In this document: positions 9,654 through 18,880 of the stretch, one piece after another
How the letters are laid out: every line of letters begins with the position of its first letter
Position numbering within the stretch: the first letter of the stretch is position 1
Source: Pseudomonas sp. CFII64
Lineage (GTDB): Bacteria > Pseudomonadota > Gammaproteobacteria > Pseudomonadales > Pseudomonadaceae
NCBI RefSeq assembly: GCF_000416235.1
Contig: NZ_ATLO01000020.1
Span: 1-64,000 of the forward strand
DNA: 64,000 nucleotides
Direction: 5' to 3'
Translations under genes and position numbers: made by a program
Notes under the pieces: generated by a model
Told to the model about the DNA's origin: nothing
The model's database searches: none
The model's input: the letters and a program-made list of their open reading frames with translations, nothing else

Positions 9654-9956
9654 TCAGCCTATCTTGAACAATTTCGAGAAATTGGAGATCGTCAGGATCT
9701 TGATCACGTCAGAGCTGCAATTGATCAACTCTATCTGTGATCGCTCGCCGCCAGCATGATCACGCAGCAGCAACAGCATCCCCAACGCGGAGCTGTCCAG
9801 GTAATTGGTGCCCTTCAGATCGACGACATAACTGCACTCTTTGGGCAGACTTTCGTAGGCGTTACGAAAGTCCTGATGAGAAGCGAAATCGAAGCGACCG
9901 GTGATAAAGATGGTCAGCTGCTGTGCGTTTTGAGAGAACTCGGAGGTTACCGACAT
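9654..9956 (-). CDS. hsbA: STAS-domain anti-sigma factor antagonist HsbA
   Basis: A 100-residue single STAS domain. The regulatory serine is in GTNYLDSSALGMLLLL (S55/S56). In P. aeruginosa the unphosphorylated form binds the anti-sigma factor FlgM and frees FliA, while the phosphorylated form acts on a diguanylate cyclase. The start ATG at 9956 has GAGGAATTTCCCCT upstream. It follows fliJ after a 120-base gap that includes a short inverted repeat (CTTCGT/ACGAAG, 9979-9996). Confidence 0.9.
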   Translation of the reverse strand: MSVTSEFSQNAQQLTIFITGRFDFASHQDFRNAYESLPKECSYVVDLKGTNYLDSSALGMLLLLRDHAGGERSQIELINCSSDVIKILTISNFSKLFKIG

Positions 9957-10076
9957 AGGGGAAATTCCTCAGTGGGGTCTTCGTAACGTAACGAAGGTGT
10001 AACACCGCCCGTCAGCGACAGCAAACCGGACTTATATCGCGACAGGTGAATCATCAGGCGAGGTAGCCAGAACAGC

Positions 10077-10526
10077 CTAGAACGGCTCGTGTCGCGGCAA
10101 CCGCTGGGACAATTCATCGAGTAGTTTTTGTTCACGCTTATCTTCAAGCTTGCGTGCCTCATCCACGTACCGCTGGACCAGCTTGCGCAACCCCTCAACC
10201 CGCGCGTACGCCTGCTGCCAGGTGCCCCGCGCCTGATTCAGGTTGTTTTGATGCCACTCCAGGCTTTTGCGCTGTTGACCGACCGCAGTTTCAAGTTGAT
10301 TGAGAAAGCGTTGATAGTTCATCAGCCATTGCCCGGAAACGCCAGTGCCACCTTTGTCGATCCACTGCTGCTGATAGCTGAGACGAAACTGCTCCAACTC
10401 GTCGAGCTTGCCTTCTGCCAGGCGAACCTGACCTTGAAAGTGCCCCAATCGTTGCGCCGCCGCGCGTTCGGCGGATTCGGCCATGTCCACCACGGGCGCC
10501 AGACGCTCGGCGCGACTCTTGGCCAT
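10077..10526 (-). CDS. fliJ: Flagellar export chaperone FliJ
   Basis: A 149-residue, almost wholly alpha-helical and charged protein, predicted to form an antiparallel coiled coil as in FliJ, which works with the FliI ATPase ring and FlhA to energise export. The N-terminus MAKSRAERLAPVVDMAESAE is typical for Pseudomonas FliJ. It begins 6 bases after the fliI stop. Confidence 0.92.
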   Translation of the reverse strand: MAKSRAERLAPVVDMAESAERAAAQRLGHFQGQVRLAEGKLDELEQFRLSYQQQWIDKGGTGVSGQWLMNYQRFLNQLETAVGQQRKSLEWHQNNLNQARGTWQQAYARVEGLRKLVQRYVDEARKLEDKREQKLLDELSQRLPRHEPF

Positions 10527-10532
10527 GGTCTA

Positions 10533-11891
10533 TCAGCCGCCCGCTGCCGGATTGAAGACTGCCGCGAGCCGCGCGCTGCTCTCCTGCATGCTTTCGTTGT
10601 CATTCAAACCCTGACGCAGATAACGCACCAACGCCGGCTGCAGGGCAATGGCCATATCGGTTTCCCGATCGCCACCGGCCACGTACGCACCGACGCTGAT
10701 CAAATCCCGGCTTTGCTGGTAGCGCGACCACAACTGCTTGAAATGCTGGGCCTGCCCCATGTGTTCAGGGCTGACCACCGAAGGCATGACCCGGCTGATC
10801 GAAGCCTCGATGTCGATGGCCGGGTAATGCCCTTCTTCGGCCAGACGTCGCGACAAAACGATGTGCCCGTCAAGCACGCCCCGCGCCGAGTCGGCAATCG
10901 GGTCCTGCTGGTCATCGCCTTCGGAGAGCACCGTATAAAAAGCCGTGATCGAGCCGCCGCCGGCTTCGGCGTTACCGGCGCGCTCGACCAGCTTGGGCAG
11001 CTTGGCGAACACCGACGGCGGATAGCCTTTGGTCGCTGGCGGCTCGCCAATCGCCAGGGCAATTTCCCGCTGGGCCTGGGCGAAACGGGTCAGGGAATCC
11101 ATCAGCAACAGGACATTCTTGCCCTTGTCGCGAAAGTATTCGGCGATGCGCGTGCAATACATGGCCGCGCGCAAACGCATCAGCGGCGCGTCATCCGCAG
11201 GGGAAGCCACCACCACGGAACGCTTGAGGCCTTCTTCACCGAGACTGTGCTCGATGAATTCCTTGACCTCACGACCCCGCTCACCGATCAGGCCGACGAC
11301 AATGATGTCCGCCTCGGTAAAGCGCGTCATCATCCCCAGCAATACGCTCTTGCCCACGCCGGTACCGGCGAACAGGCCAAGGCGCTGACCGCGTCCGACT
11401 GTCAATAATCCGTTGATGCAGCGAATACCCACGTCCAGCGGCTGACTGATCGGGTTGCGCTTGAGCGGGTTGATGGTCGGGCCGTCCATCGGCACCCAGT
11501 CTTCAGCCTTCATGCCGCCCTTGCCGTCCAGCGCCCGACCCGCGCCATCGAGCACGCGCCCGAGCATGGCCATGCCCATGGGCAGGCGACCGGTATCGGC
11601 CAGCGGTACGACCCGCGCACCTGGGGCGATACCCGCCACGCTGCCGACCGGCATCAGAAATACTTTGCCGCCGGAAAAACCCATGACTTCCGCTTCGACT
11701 TCTACCGGCGAATGGCTGTCATCGTTGATCACCACGCACCGACTGCCCATGGCAGCCCGCAACCCTTCAGCTTCGAGGGTCAGGCCAACCATGCGCAACA
11801 AACGGCCTTCCACAACGGGCTGGACCGGCAGATCAATGGCTTCGGCGTAAGTATCCAGACGCTTGCCGAAGCTGGTGCGATCAAGGCGCAT
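10533..11891 (-). CDS. fliI: Flagellum-specific ATPase FliI
   Basis: A 452-residue ATPase related to F1-beta. The Walker A motif AGTGVGKS is at residues 175-182; Walker [16 protein letters not shown] lies at about 262-276 and is followed by the [11 protein letters not shown] loop. It drives substrate unfolding and delivery in the export apparatus. The start overlaps fliH by 11 bases, so the pair is translationally coupled. Confidence 0.97.
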   Translation of the reverse strand: MRLDRTSFGKRLDTYAEAIDLPVQPVVEGRLLRMVGLTLEAEGLRAAMGSRCVVINDDSHSPVEVEAEVMGFSGGKVFLMPVGSVAGIAPGARVVPLADTGRLPMGMAMLGRVLDGAGRALDGKGGMKAEDWVPMDGPTINPLKRNPISQPLDVGIRCINGLLTVGRGQRLGLFAGTGVGKSVLLGMMTRFTEADIIVVGLIGERGREVKEFIEHSLGEEGLKRSVVVASPADDAPLMRLRAAMYCTRIAEYFRDKGKNVLLLMDSLTRFAQAQREIALAIGEPPATKGYPPSVFAKLPKLVERAGNAEAGGGSITAFYTVLSEGDDQQDPIADSARGVLDGHIVLSRRLAEEGHYPAIDIEASISRVMPSVVSPEHMGQAQHFKQLWSRYQQSRDLISVGAYVAGGDRETDMAIALQPALVRYLRQGLNDNESMQESSARLAAVFNPAAGG

Positions 11892-12714
11892 CGGGCTTCT
11901 CGCTGTCGGCGCTTTCGGTGTCAGGATTGACGACTTTAGAGGCAGTCAAGGCCTGCTCAAGATCGATGCTCAGATCCGCCGCAGCCGGATGCAGCGCCTG
12001 CTCGTGCATCTGGTCGTACATCTTGGCCATGGCCAGGGAAATACGTGTCTCGATGCTGGCGTCGATCCGGCTGTGCTCGGTCTCGATCCGGCAACCACCG
12101 GCTTGCAAGCTGTCATCTTCCAGGATGCGCCAGGTTTCCTCATGGCGCTCGCGCAGCGCCTTGACCTGGGCGAAGTCCTGCGGATTGATGAAGATGCGTA
12201 CGTTTTGCGCGCCCATCGGCAACAGTTTCAGCGCATCGCGCAGGACATTGCCGATCTGCCTGGAATCGGTGGTCAGCTCACGCTGAATGACTTTGCGGGC
12301 AATATGCTCGACCAGCAGCACCACGCCCCTTTCGATTTGCGTGTCCTGATCGGCAATTGGATCGAACAAGTGCGCCATCAGCTGTTCGAGGCTGGCAAGC
12401 TTGGCCGCCAGGGCGACTTCAGCTTCCTGACGGACCTTGAGTTGGGTGCTGTGAAAGCCTTCTTTTTCACCGGTCGCAAAGCCTTCGTTGTAGGCCTCCT
12501 GACGAATGCTTTCGAGTTCTTCAAGGGTCAGCGGCTGGACTTCATCCAGCGGCACTTCTTCCATCTCGGCCGGCTCGTCTTCAACCGGCAAAACCTCAGG
12601 TTCAGGTTCGGGCTCTTGCTGCGGGTCGAAACTCGGCAGGGCAAATACGTCGTAACCACCGACGTCTTTGGCGCGAATAAGCTCGCTGGCCGGTTCTTTG
12701 CTGGAGCTGGACAT
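11881..12714 (-). CDS. fliH: Flagellar assembly protein FliH
   Basis: A 277-residue peripheral stalk protein that binds FliI and tethers it to FliN. The N-terminal third is acidic with many Pro-Glu pairs ([20 protein letters not shown]). A helical middle region is followed by a C-terminal globular domain with [19 protein letters not shown], a conserved FliH stretch. It lies 9 bases after fliG. Confidence 0.94.
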   Translation of the reverse strand: MSSSSKEPASELIRAKDVGGYDVFALPSFDPQQEPEPEPEVLPVEDEPAEMEEVPLDEVQPLTLEELESIRQEAYNEGFATGEKEGFHSTQLKVRQEAEVALAAKLASLEQLMAHLFDPIADQDTQIERGVVLLVEHIARKVIQRELTTDSRQIGNVLRDALKLLPMGAQNVRIFINPQDFAQVKALRERHEETWRILEDDSLQAGGCRIETEHSRIDASIETRISLAMAKMYDQMHEQALHPAAADLSIDLEQALTASKVVNPDTESADSEKPDAP

Positions 12715-12723
12715 TAAAAGACC

Positions 12724-13740
12724 TTAAATCATTTCCTCGCCACCTTTGCCGCCGAGCACAATCTCCCCGGCCTCGGCCATACGGCGCGCAATGGTGAGGA
12801 TTTCTTTTTGTGCGGTTTCCACGTCGCTGACGCGAACCGGCCCTTTGGCTTCCAGATCGTCGCGCAACAGTTCGGCAGCGCGTTTGGACATGTTCTTGAA
12901 AATCTTTTCCTTGATGGCCTCGTCCGAGCCTTTGAGGGCCAGCACCAGCACATCCGAAGAGACTTCGCGCAGCAGCGCCTGGATGCCACGGTCGTCCACG
13001 TCCGCCAGGTTGTTGAAAACGAACATGAGGTCTTCGATCTGCACCGAGAGGTCTTCGTCGACTTCGCGGATCGAATCCATGAGCGTGCCTTCCATGGAGC
13101 TGTCGAGGAAGTTCATGATGTCCGCAGCACGCTTGATACCGCCCAGCGTGGTACGTGAAGTATTGGCATTGCCGGAGAACTGCTTCTCCAGAATCTGGTT
13201 CAATTCTTTCAGTGCGGCCGGTTGCACGGTGTTCAGCGAAGATACGCGCAGGATGATGTCCAGACGCACCTTGTGGTCAAAATGCCCGAGCACTTCGCCC
13301 GCCTGATCGGCGTCGAGGTAGGCCACGACGATAGCCTGGATCTGCGGGTGCTCGAAGCGAATCACGTCGGCAACCGCGCGCGGTTCCATCCATTTCAGGC
13401 TGTCCAGGCCGCTGGTATTGCCACCCAGCAGAATGCGGTCGATCAGGCCGTTGGCTTTGTCCTCGCCCAGCGCCTGCGTCAGCATCTTGCGGATATAGCC
13501 GTCAGAACCCACCCCGAGGCTGGTCTGATCGCCGACGATCTCGACGAACTCGGTCATGACTTCTTCGACCTGCTCGCGATGCACATTGCGCATCTGCGCC
13601 ATGGCCACGCCCACGCGCTGGACTTCCTTGGGGCCCATGTGACGCAGCACTTGCGCCGCATCGGTTTCACCCAGGGACAGCAGCAGGACGGCCGCTTTCT
13701 CGACTTTGCTCAGCTTGGCTACGACGGCTCGATCACTCAT
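12724..13740 (-). CDS. fliG: Flagellar motor switch protein FliG
   Basis: A 338-residue rotor protein. The N-terminal FliF-binding domain begins at about residue 10 (LSKVEKAAVLLLSLGETDAAQVL), the armadillo middle domain includes the EHPQ motif at about residues 129-132, and the C-terminal torque helix region shows DDRGIQALLREV and SKRAAELLRDDLEAKGPVRV. The start overlaps the end of fliF by 8 bases. Confidence 0.97.
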   Translation of the reverse strand: MSDRAVVAKLSKVEKAAVLLLSLGETDAAQVLRHMGPKEVQRVGVAMAQMRNVHREQVEEVMTEFVEIVGDQTSLGVGSDGYIRKMLTQALGEDKANGLIDRILLGGNTSGLDSLKWMEPRAVADVIRFEHPQIQAIVVAYLDADQAGEVLGHFDHKVRLDIILRVSSLNTVQPAALKELNQILEKQFSGNANTSRTTLGGIKRAADIMNFLDSSMEGTLMDSIREVDEDLSVQIEDLMFVFNNLADVDDRGIQALLREVSSDVLVLALKGSDEAIKEKIFKNMSKRAAELLRDDLEAKGPVRVSDVETAQKEILTIARRMAEAGEIVLGGKGGEEMI

Positions 13741-15520
13741 CAGTGTTAATCCACTCTTTCACGACCTGGGCCACTCGACCCGGATCTTCGGCCACCAGGC
13801 TCTTGATTGCGTTCAGCTGTGCGTCATAACCCTCGGTCGGGCTAGGCAACAGAATGCTCTGCGGGCCGCCAAGGCTGACACGGTCGTTGGACAATTCGTC
13901 CCCGCCGCCCATGCCACCCATGCCGCCCATATCGTCGTCGAAACCGGCCAGCTGCTTGCTCTTGCCGTTGGTGATGTTGTTGAGCACCGGGCGCAACACG
14001 CCAAACACCAGCACCAGGATGAAAATCACGCCCATGGCTTGTTTGACGATGTCCCAGAACCATGGCTGCGAGTAGAACGGGATATCCGGAATCGTTTCGC
14101 CGCGCTCGGCGGAAAACGGCACGTTGACCACGCTTACCGTGTCGCCACGGCTGGCGTCGAAGCCGACCGCGTTCTGCACCAGACGGGTAAAGCGATTCAG
14201 ATCCTCGGCACTCCAGGGGCTGCGCGTGGTTTCGCCATTGGCCGCATTGACCTTGACCTGATCATCGACCACCACCGCAACCGACAACCGGGTCAAACGA
14301 CCTTGCTGCTGCTTGGTGTGACTGATGGAGCGATCAAGCTCGAAGTTCTTGGTCGACTGCACACGTTTGTCCGCCGGATAAGGCGCCAAGGCAGGCTGGC
14401 CGGTGGCCGGGTCCATGATCTGCTGACCGTTGGCATCGAGCAGCGGCTGACCCGGCGCAATCGCAGCGGCCGCGCCACCTGCGGCACCACCCGTGGTTTG
14501 CGGCGCGGTGGCCGGACCTGGAGGCTGATTACTCAGCGCACCGGGTACACCCTGGGCGCCACTGCTGGTGGAGCGCTGTTCGTTGACCGACTGCTCGCTG
14601 CGCAAGGCCGGCTGATCCGGGTTGAAACTTTCAGCGGTCGATTCCACCGCGCTGAAATCCACGTTGGCGGAAACTTCAGCCTTGTAGCGATCATTGCCCA
14701 GGATCGGCTGCAGAATATTCTGCACCCGCTGGGTGAGCATGCCTTCCATGCGACGGCTGTAGTCGAACTGCTTGCCGGCCATGGTCAATTCAGAGTTTTC
14801 GGCCTGATCGGAAAGCAGATTGCCCTTCTGATCAACGACGGTGATTTGCGACTTGTTCAACTCGGGGACGCTGGTTGCCACCAGATTGATGATCGCCACC
14901 ACCTGGCTTGGCTCAAGCGAACGACCGGCGTACAGCTCGACCAGAATCGAAGCACTGGGCTTGCGGTCATCACGCACGAAGACCGAACTTTTCGGGATCG
15001 CCAGGTGCACGCGGGCACCCTTGACGTTATTGAGCGCAGAAATCGTGCGCGCCAGTTCGCCTTCCAGACCACGGCGATAGCGCGTGGCTTCCATGAACTG
15101 GCTGGTCCCCAGCCCTTGATCCTTGTCGAGAATCTCGAAACCGACGTTGGCGTCCTGCTGCACCACGCCAGCCGATGCCAGCTGGATGCGCGCCCGCTGC
15201 ACGTCATCGGCCTTGACCAATAACGCACCGGAGTTGGGCTCCACGGTGTAGGCAATGTTGGCCGCCGTCAGCGTGTCCATGACCTGCTTGGCGTCGAGCC
15301 CGGCAAGACTTCCGTACAACGGACGGTAATCGGGCTGCTGCGACCAGAGCACCACGGCGAAGCCAATCGCCACACTGGCGGCGAGACCGACCATAAGGCC
15401 GACCTGACGCAGCATGGGCATCTCGGAAAGATTGTCCAGGAAAGCCAGACCGAACACGGGCGACTTCCCCGCTGGGGCGTCTGCCTTGGCCGGAACGCTA
15501 TCGGCGAGTGTTTCTGCCAT
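13733..15520 (-). CDS. fliF: Flagellar MS-ring protein FliF
   Basis: A 595-residue MS-ring protein. Two transmembrane helices bracket a large periplasmic region: residues about 38-60 (QVGLMVGLAASVAIGFAVVL) and about 480-502. The N-terminal YscJ-like domain contains DLxxKQVMDTLTAANIAY-type sequence. The C-terminal tail with VAQVVKEWINTDE is the FliG-binding end. It follows fliE by 14 bases. Confidence 0.97.
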   Translation of the reverse strand: MAETLADSVPAKADAPAGKSPVFGLAFLDNLSEMPMLRQVGLMVGLAASVAIGFAVVLWSQQPDYRPLYGSLAGLDAKQVMDTLTAANIAYTVEPNSGALLVKADDVQRARIQLASAGVVQQDANVGFEILDKDQGLGTSQFMEATRYRRGLEGELARTISALNNVKGARVHLAIPKSSVFVRDDRKPSASILVELYAGRSLEPSQVVAIINLVATSVPELNKSQITVVDQKGNLLSDQAENSELTMAGKQFDYSRRMEGMLTQRVQNILQPILGNDRYKAEVSANVDFSAVESTAESFNPDQPALRSEQSVNEQRSTSSGAQGVPGALSNQPPGPATAPQTTGGAAGGAAAAIAPGQPLLDANGQQIMDPATGQPALAPYPADKRVQSTKNFELDRSISHTKQQQGRLTRLSVAVVVDDQVKVNAANGETTRSPWSAEDLNRFTRLVQNAVGFDASRGDTVSVVNVPFSAERGETIPDIPFYSQPWFWDIVKQAMGVIFILVLVFGVLRPVLNNITNGKSKQLAGFDDDMGGMGGMGGGDELSNDRVSLGGPQSILLPSPTEGYDAQLNAIKSLVAEDPGRVAQVVKEWINTDE

Positions 15521-15534
15521 GACTCAATATGTCC

Positions 15535-15861
15535 TTAAACCGGCATCTGCATGATGTCTTGATATGCCTGAACCAGTTTGTTACGAACCTGAGTCAGCGC
15601 CTGAAAGGACACGGCGGCTTTTTGTGAGGAAATCATCACGTCGGTGAGGTCGACGCCGCTCTTGCCGATTTCGAAGGCACTGGCCAATTGACTGGACGCC
15701 TGCTGGGTGTCGGCAACCTTGTTGACGGCCTGACCAAGCATGTCGGCAAAGCTGCTGGAGCCGACTTCCGGCGTGGCGGCAGCCTTCGGAGCGGCCATGG
15801 CATCCATTTGCATGGAGCGCATATCCAACATCAAGCGATTAAATTCAACACCTTGGCTCAT
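15535..15861 (-). CDS. fliE: Flagellar hook-basal body protein FliE
   Basis: A 108-residue rod adaptor between the MS-ring/export gate and the proximal rod. The C-terminal half is conserved ([23 protein letters not shown]). It is the first gene of the fliEFGHIJ operon and starts 62 bases downstream of a near-perfect sigma54 promoter. Confidence 0.96.
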   Translation of the reverse strand: MSQGVEFNRLMLDMRSMQMDAMAAPKAAATPEVGSSSFADMLGQAVNKVADTQQASSQLASAFEIGKSGVDLTDVMISSQKAAVSFQALTQVRNKLVQAYQDIMQMPV

Positions 15862-15922
15862 GGAAATATCTCTCGTGAGGGCCGCAAATTTTTGACACTG
15901 ATTCAGCGGTCATGGATGTCAA

Positions 15923-15938
15923 AGCAACAAGGGTGCCA
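15923..15938 (-). promoter_or_regulatory. Sigma54 promoter of the fliE operon
   Basis: Read on the minus strand: TGGCACCCTTGTTGCT, that is TGGCAC, five bases, TTGCT, with the GG and GC dinucleotides ten bases apart. It fits the RpoN consensus at almost every position and lies 62 bases upstream of the fliE ATG. FleR, encoded just upstream, is the expected activator for this class of flagellar operon. Confidence 0.88.
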
Positions 15939-16048
15939 GCTAGATGGCAGCCAATGGCCATTAGTGCACTTTAGGCAGATTAATGACCGGGCAGTCACCC
16001 CACTTAAATCCATGAGCCAGGGCGTTGAATCCGTCGGCTGATCAGGGT

Positions 16049-16073
16049 AAAACCCCCGGCTACGCGGGGTTTC
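16049..16073 (-). terminator. Intrinsic terminator after fleR
   Basis: On the minus strand AAACCCCGCGTAGCCGGGGG is followed by TTTTA. The short GC-rich hairpin and U-tract lie about 40 bases beyond the fleR stop, separating fleSR from the fliE promoter. Confidence 0.7.
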
Positions 16074-16113
16074 GGCGATGCAGATACGGTGAACGTCTTT
16101 TGTAGCCTGGAGG

Positions 16114-17541
16114 TTACGTCGCGAATAAATGACCTTCGACATCCATACCGGCATCGCGCATCTGCGCTAATTTGTAGCGCAACGTACGTGGGCTGATACC
16201 TAACCGCTCGGCAGCCTCCTTGCGACGACCGCGCTCGGCACGCAGGGTGTCAATAATCATCTGAAATTCGCGCCGGCGCAGATCGTCGCCCAACGCGCTG
16301 CCCCCGTCACTTACGGCCCCGTCGGCAGGTGTAGGCGCTTGGGCCACTGGCAACAACGGCGCAGCGACGCCCGCCGCAGCCACGTTCAGCGCTGGCAGCG
16401 GCGCGCAGGAGACGGGCCCGGCAAGGCAGAAATCTTGCGCTTCAATGATGCCGCCCTGTTGCAGAATCAGCGCGCGCTGCACTGCGTTGTCCAGTTCGCG
16501 GACATTGCCGGGCCAGGCATAACTCACCAGACACGCCTGCGCCTGAGCTGACAAACGCACCGCCGCATGTTTCATTTTATTGACGTGCTTGGCTAGTAAA
16601 CGCTCGGCTAGCGGCAGAATATCGGCGGTTCGCTGGCGCAGCGGTTGCCAGGCCAGCGGAAATACCGATAACCGATAAAACAGATCTTCACGGAACCGAC
16701 CGGCGGCGACTTCCCCGGCCAGATCACGGTTAGTCGTTGCCAACACCCGAATATCCAGAGTGATGGGCTTGCGCGCGCCCACCCGCTCGACTTCACGCTC
16801 CTGCAACACACGCAGCAATTTTGCCTGCAGGTTCATGGGCATTTCGGAAATTTCATCCAGCAGGATAGTGCCGCCGTCGGCCTGCTCGAATTTGCCGGCC
16901 TGGGCGGCGATGGCCCCGGTGAACGAGCCTTTTTCATGGCCGAACAACGTGGCTTCGAGCATGTTGTCCGGGATCGCCGCACAGTTGATGGCGATGAAAG
17001 GCTTGTCGGCTCGGGGCGAATGCTGGTGAATGAAACGCGCCAGCACTTCCTTGCCGGTGCCAGATTCGCCGGATATCAGCACCGTGGAATCACTTTTCGC
17101 CACGCGACTGGCCAGGTTCAGCAGCTGCGCGCTGGCCGGCTCGACCGCGATCGGCCCATCGCCATCATCCGGTCCGGGAAGTCCCAGCGCATGCCGGGCA
17201 ACCAATGCCAGCATCGCCTTGGGCTCGAACGGTTTGACCAGATAATCCGCCGCACCCTGGCGCATCGCATCCACGGCGCGCTCGACCGCGCCATGGGCGG
17301 TCATCAGCAGCACCGGCAATTGCGGCTGACGCGCGCGCAGCAGGCCGAGCAACTGATGACCGTCCATGCCTGGCATATTGACGTCACTGATCACCAGGCT
17401 GAACGGCTCAGCCGCCACAGCGACCAACGCATCTTCAGCCGACCCGACGGCGTGATACTCATGCCCGGCCAATTCCAGGGTTTCCCCCAGCGCTTCGCGC
17501 AACGCACGGTCGTCTTCGACCAACAGCACCTTGATTGCCAT
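16114..17541 (-). CDS. fleR: Sigma54-dependent response regulator FleR
   Basis: A 475-residue NtrC-type activator. The receiver has phospho-acceptor D53 in SLVISDVNMPG. The AAA+ domain has Walker A GESGTGKE near residue 157 and a sigma54-contact loop reading GSFTGA (usual form GAFTGA). A C-terminal Fis-type helix-turn-helix (AAERLGISPRTLRYKL) ends the protein. It activates basal-body and hook operons with RpoN. It overlaps the fleS stop by one base. Confidence 0.95.
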   Translation of the reverse strand: MAIKVLLVEDDRALREALGETLELAGHEYHAVGSAEDALVAVAAEPFSLVISDVNMPGMDGHQLLGLLRARQPQLPVLLMTAHGAVERAVDAMRQGAADYLVKPFEPKAMLALVARHALGLPGPDDGDGPIAVEPASAQLLNLASRVAKSDSTVLISGESGTGKEVLARFIHQHSPRADKPFIAINCAAIPDNMLEATLFGHEKGSFTGAIAAQAGKFEQADGGTILLDEISEMPMNLQAKLLRVLQEREVERVGARKPITLDIRVLATTNRDLAGEVAAGRFREDLFYRLSVFPLAWQPLRQRTADILPLAERLLAKHVNKMKHAAVRLSAQAQACLVSYAWPGNVRELDNAVQRALILQQGGIIEAQDFCLAGPVSCAPLPALNVAAAGVAAPLLPVAQAPTPADGAVSDGGSALGDDLRRREFQMIIDTLRAERGRRKEAAERLGISPRTLRYKLAQMRDAGMDVEGHLFAT

Positions 17542-18758
17542 CAGTTATTATCCGCGACGCTGGATGGCGCACTCATCAATGGCAACGTGACCATCGCGCA
17601 AGTACCACGCCCGACCCGAGAGGCGTACTGAACGGCGCCGCGATGGGCGCGGGTGACCGCGGTCACCACCGCCAGCCCCAGGCCGGTGCCGGTGGTCTTG
17701 GTGGTGAAAAAGGGCTCGCCGATACGCGCCAGAGCAGCAGCGTCGATACCGCTGCCGTTGTCACTGATGCACAGCCGCAGCGTGTTGCCCCGGCTGTAGG
17801 CATGGATCTTCAAGCGCGGCTGACCGGCGCAAGCCTGCACCGCGTTTTCAATCAGATTCAGGAGCGCACCGACCAGCGTGTCGCGATTGCACAGCAACTC
17901 ACCTTCCGCAGCGTCACACTGCCAGCGCACCTGCACATCCTGCGTGTGCGTCAAGGCAGCGTCCTGCAATGCAGCGAAGAGCTGTTGCGGCGTGAGTCGG
18001 TCGGTCAGCGGCAATTCGCCACGGGCAAACACCAACATGTCCCGCACTTGATGTTCCAGCTCGTGCAGTCGCTCTTTCAGACGTCCGGCAAAACGCTGCT
18101 GGGTTTCCAGCGGCAGTGCCTGCTCAGTCAAATGACTGGCGTAGATCAAGGCGGCGGACAGCGGCGTGCGAATCTGGTGGGCGAGGGACGCCACCATCCG
18201 CCCCAGCGACGACAAACGCTCATGACGCGCCAGTTGATCTTGCAGATGGCGGGTTTCTGTCAGGTCATTAAGCAGTACCAACTGGCCCGGCTCGGCGTCC
18301 AGCGAGCGAGTGGCGATGGACAGGCGTCGACCATCCTTGAGGGATACTTCGTGGCCGTCGTCTTCGCGCGGAGCAAAACAGCGACTGATGACGTGCCGCC
18401 ACAGCTCGCCCTCCAGCGGCTGCCCGAGCAAATCGATGGCCGCCGGATTGGCCTCGCGCACCCTGCCCATGCCGTCGATCACGATGATCCCGCCGGGCAG
18501 CAGGTCGAGCAGATTCTGCAAGCGATACGCCAGACGCTCTTTCTCCGCGAGCTCCGCCATACGTTGCGCGCTGACCACTGCCAGTTCGCCCTTGAGCTCG
18601 GTGACCCGTGCTTCCAGCAAGCTGTAGGAATCAGTCAGCTGCGCCGACATCTGATTGAACAGCGAAAACGCCTGCTCAAGCCCCTGACGACTTTCCAGCT
18701 CAAGGGACGGCAGGACTGCATGGGCAAGGTCAGGGGTCATCTTGGCGGCATGGGGCAT
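17541..18758 (-). CDS. fleS: Flagellar sensor histidine kinase FleS
   Basis: A 405-residue soluble kinase without obvious membrane segments. A PAS-like region lies at about residues 75-180, the H-box is SLAHQIRTPLSAA with H194, and an HATPase domain closes the protein with ISDNGSGIDAAAL and TTKTTGTGLGLAVV. It phosphorylates FleR. The start is 54 bases downstream of a sigma54 promoter and fleR is coupled downstream. Confidence 0.95.
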   Translation of the reverse strand: MPHAAKMTPDLAHAVLPSLELESRQGLEQAFSLFNQMSAQLTDSYSLLEARVTELKGELAVVSAQRMAELAEKERLAYRLQNLLDLLPGGIIVIDGMGRVREANPAAIDLLGQPLEGELWRHVISRCFAPREDDGHEVSLKDGRRLSIATRSLDAEPGQLVLLNDLTETRHLQDQLARHERLSSLGRMVASLAHQIRTPLSAALIYASHLTEQALPLETQQRFAGRLKERLHELEHQVRDMLVFARGELPLTDRLTPQQLFAALQDAALTHTQDVQVRWQCDAAEGELLCNRDTLVGALLNLIENAVQACAGQPRLKIHAYSRGNTLRLCISDNGSGIDAAALARIGEPFFTTKTTGTGLGLAVVTAVTRAHRGAVQYASRVGRGTCAMVTLPLMSAPSSVADNN

Positions 18759-18811
18759 AAGTCATCTCTCGCGTGGCGAACCGTCATTAAACGGTATGTT
18801 CCTGGAGACTT

Positions 18812-18827
18812 AGCAATCCTCGTGCCG
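18812..18827 (-). promoter_or_regulatory. Sigma54 promoter of fleSR
   Basis: Minus strand CGGCACGAGGATTGCT: only the first base departs from TGGCACG-N4-TTGCT. It is 54 bases upstream of the fleS start. Known hierarchy in Pseudomonas places fleSR under FleQ and RpoN, consistent with this site. Confidence 0.85.
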
Positions 18828-18828
18828 A

Positions 18829-18860
18829 AAAAAAACCCCTGAAAATTCAGAGGTTTGATT
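18829..18860 (-). terminator. Intrinsic terminator after fleQ
   Basis: On the minus strand AAACCTCTGAATTTTCAGGG is followed directly by a run of eight Ts. The stem pairs AAACCTCTGA with TCAGGGGTTT around a short AT loop. It lies immediately after fleQ and just ahead of the fleSR sigma54 promoter. Confidence 0.82.
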
Positions 18861-18880
18861 TTTTCGCGTTTCAGCAAGCG

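Noticed and set aside
9979..9996. CTTCGT/ACGAAG inverted repeat upstream of hsbA as a terminator of fliJ
   Set aside because: There is no T-run and the stem is AT-containing and short; operon continuity is more likely.
13706..15223. A 505-codon plus-strand open frame
   Set aside because: Antisense shadow of fliF; the fliF product is recognised with certainty over the same bases.
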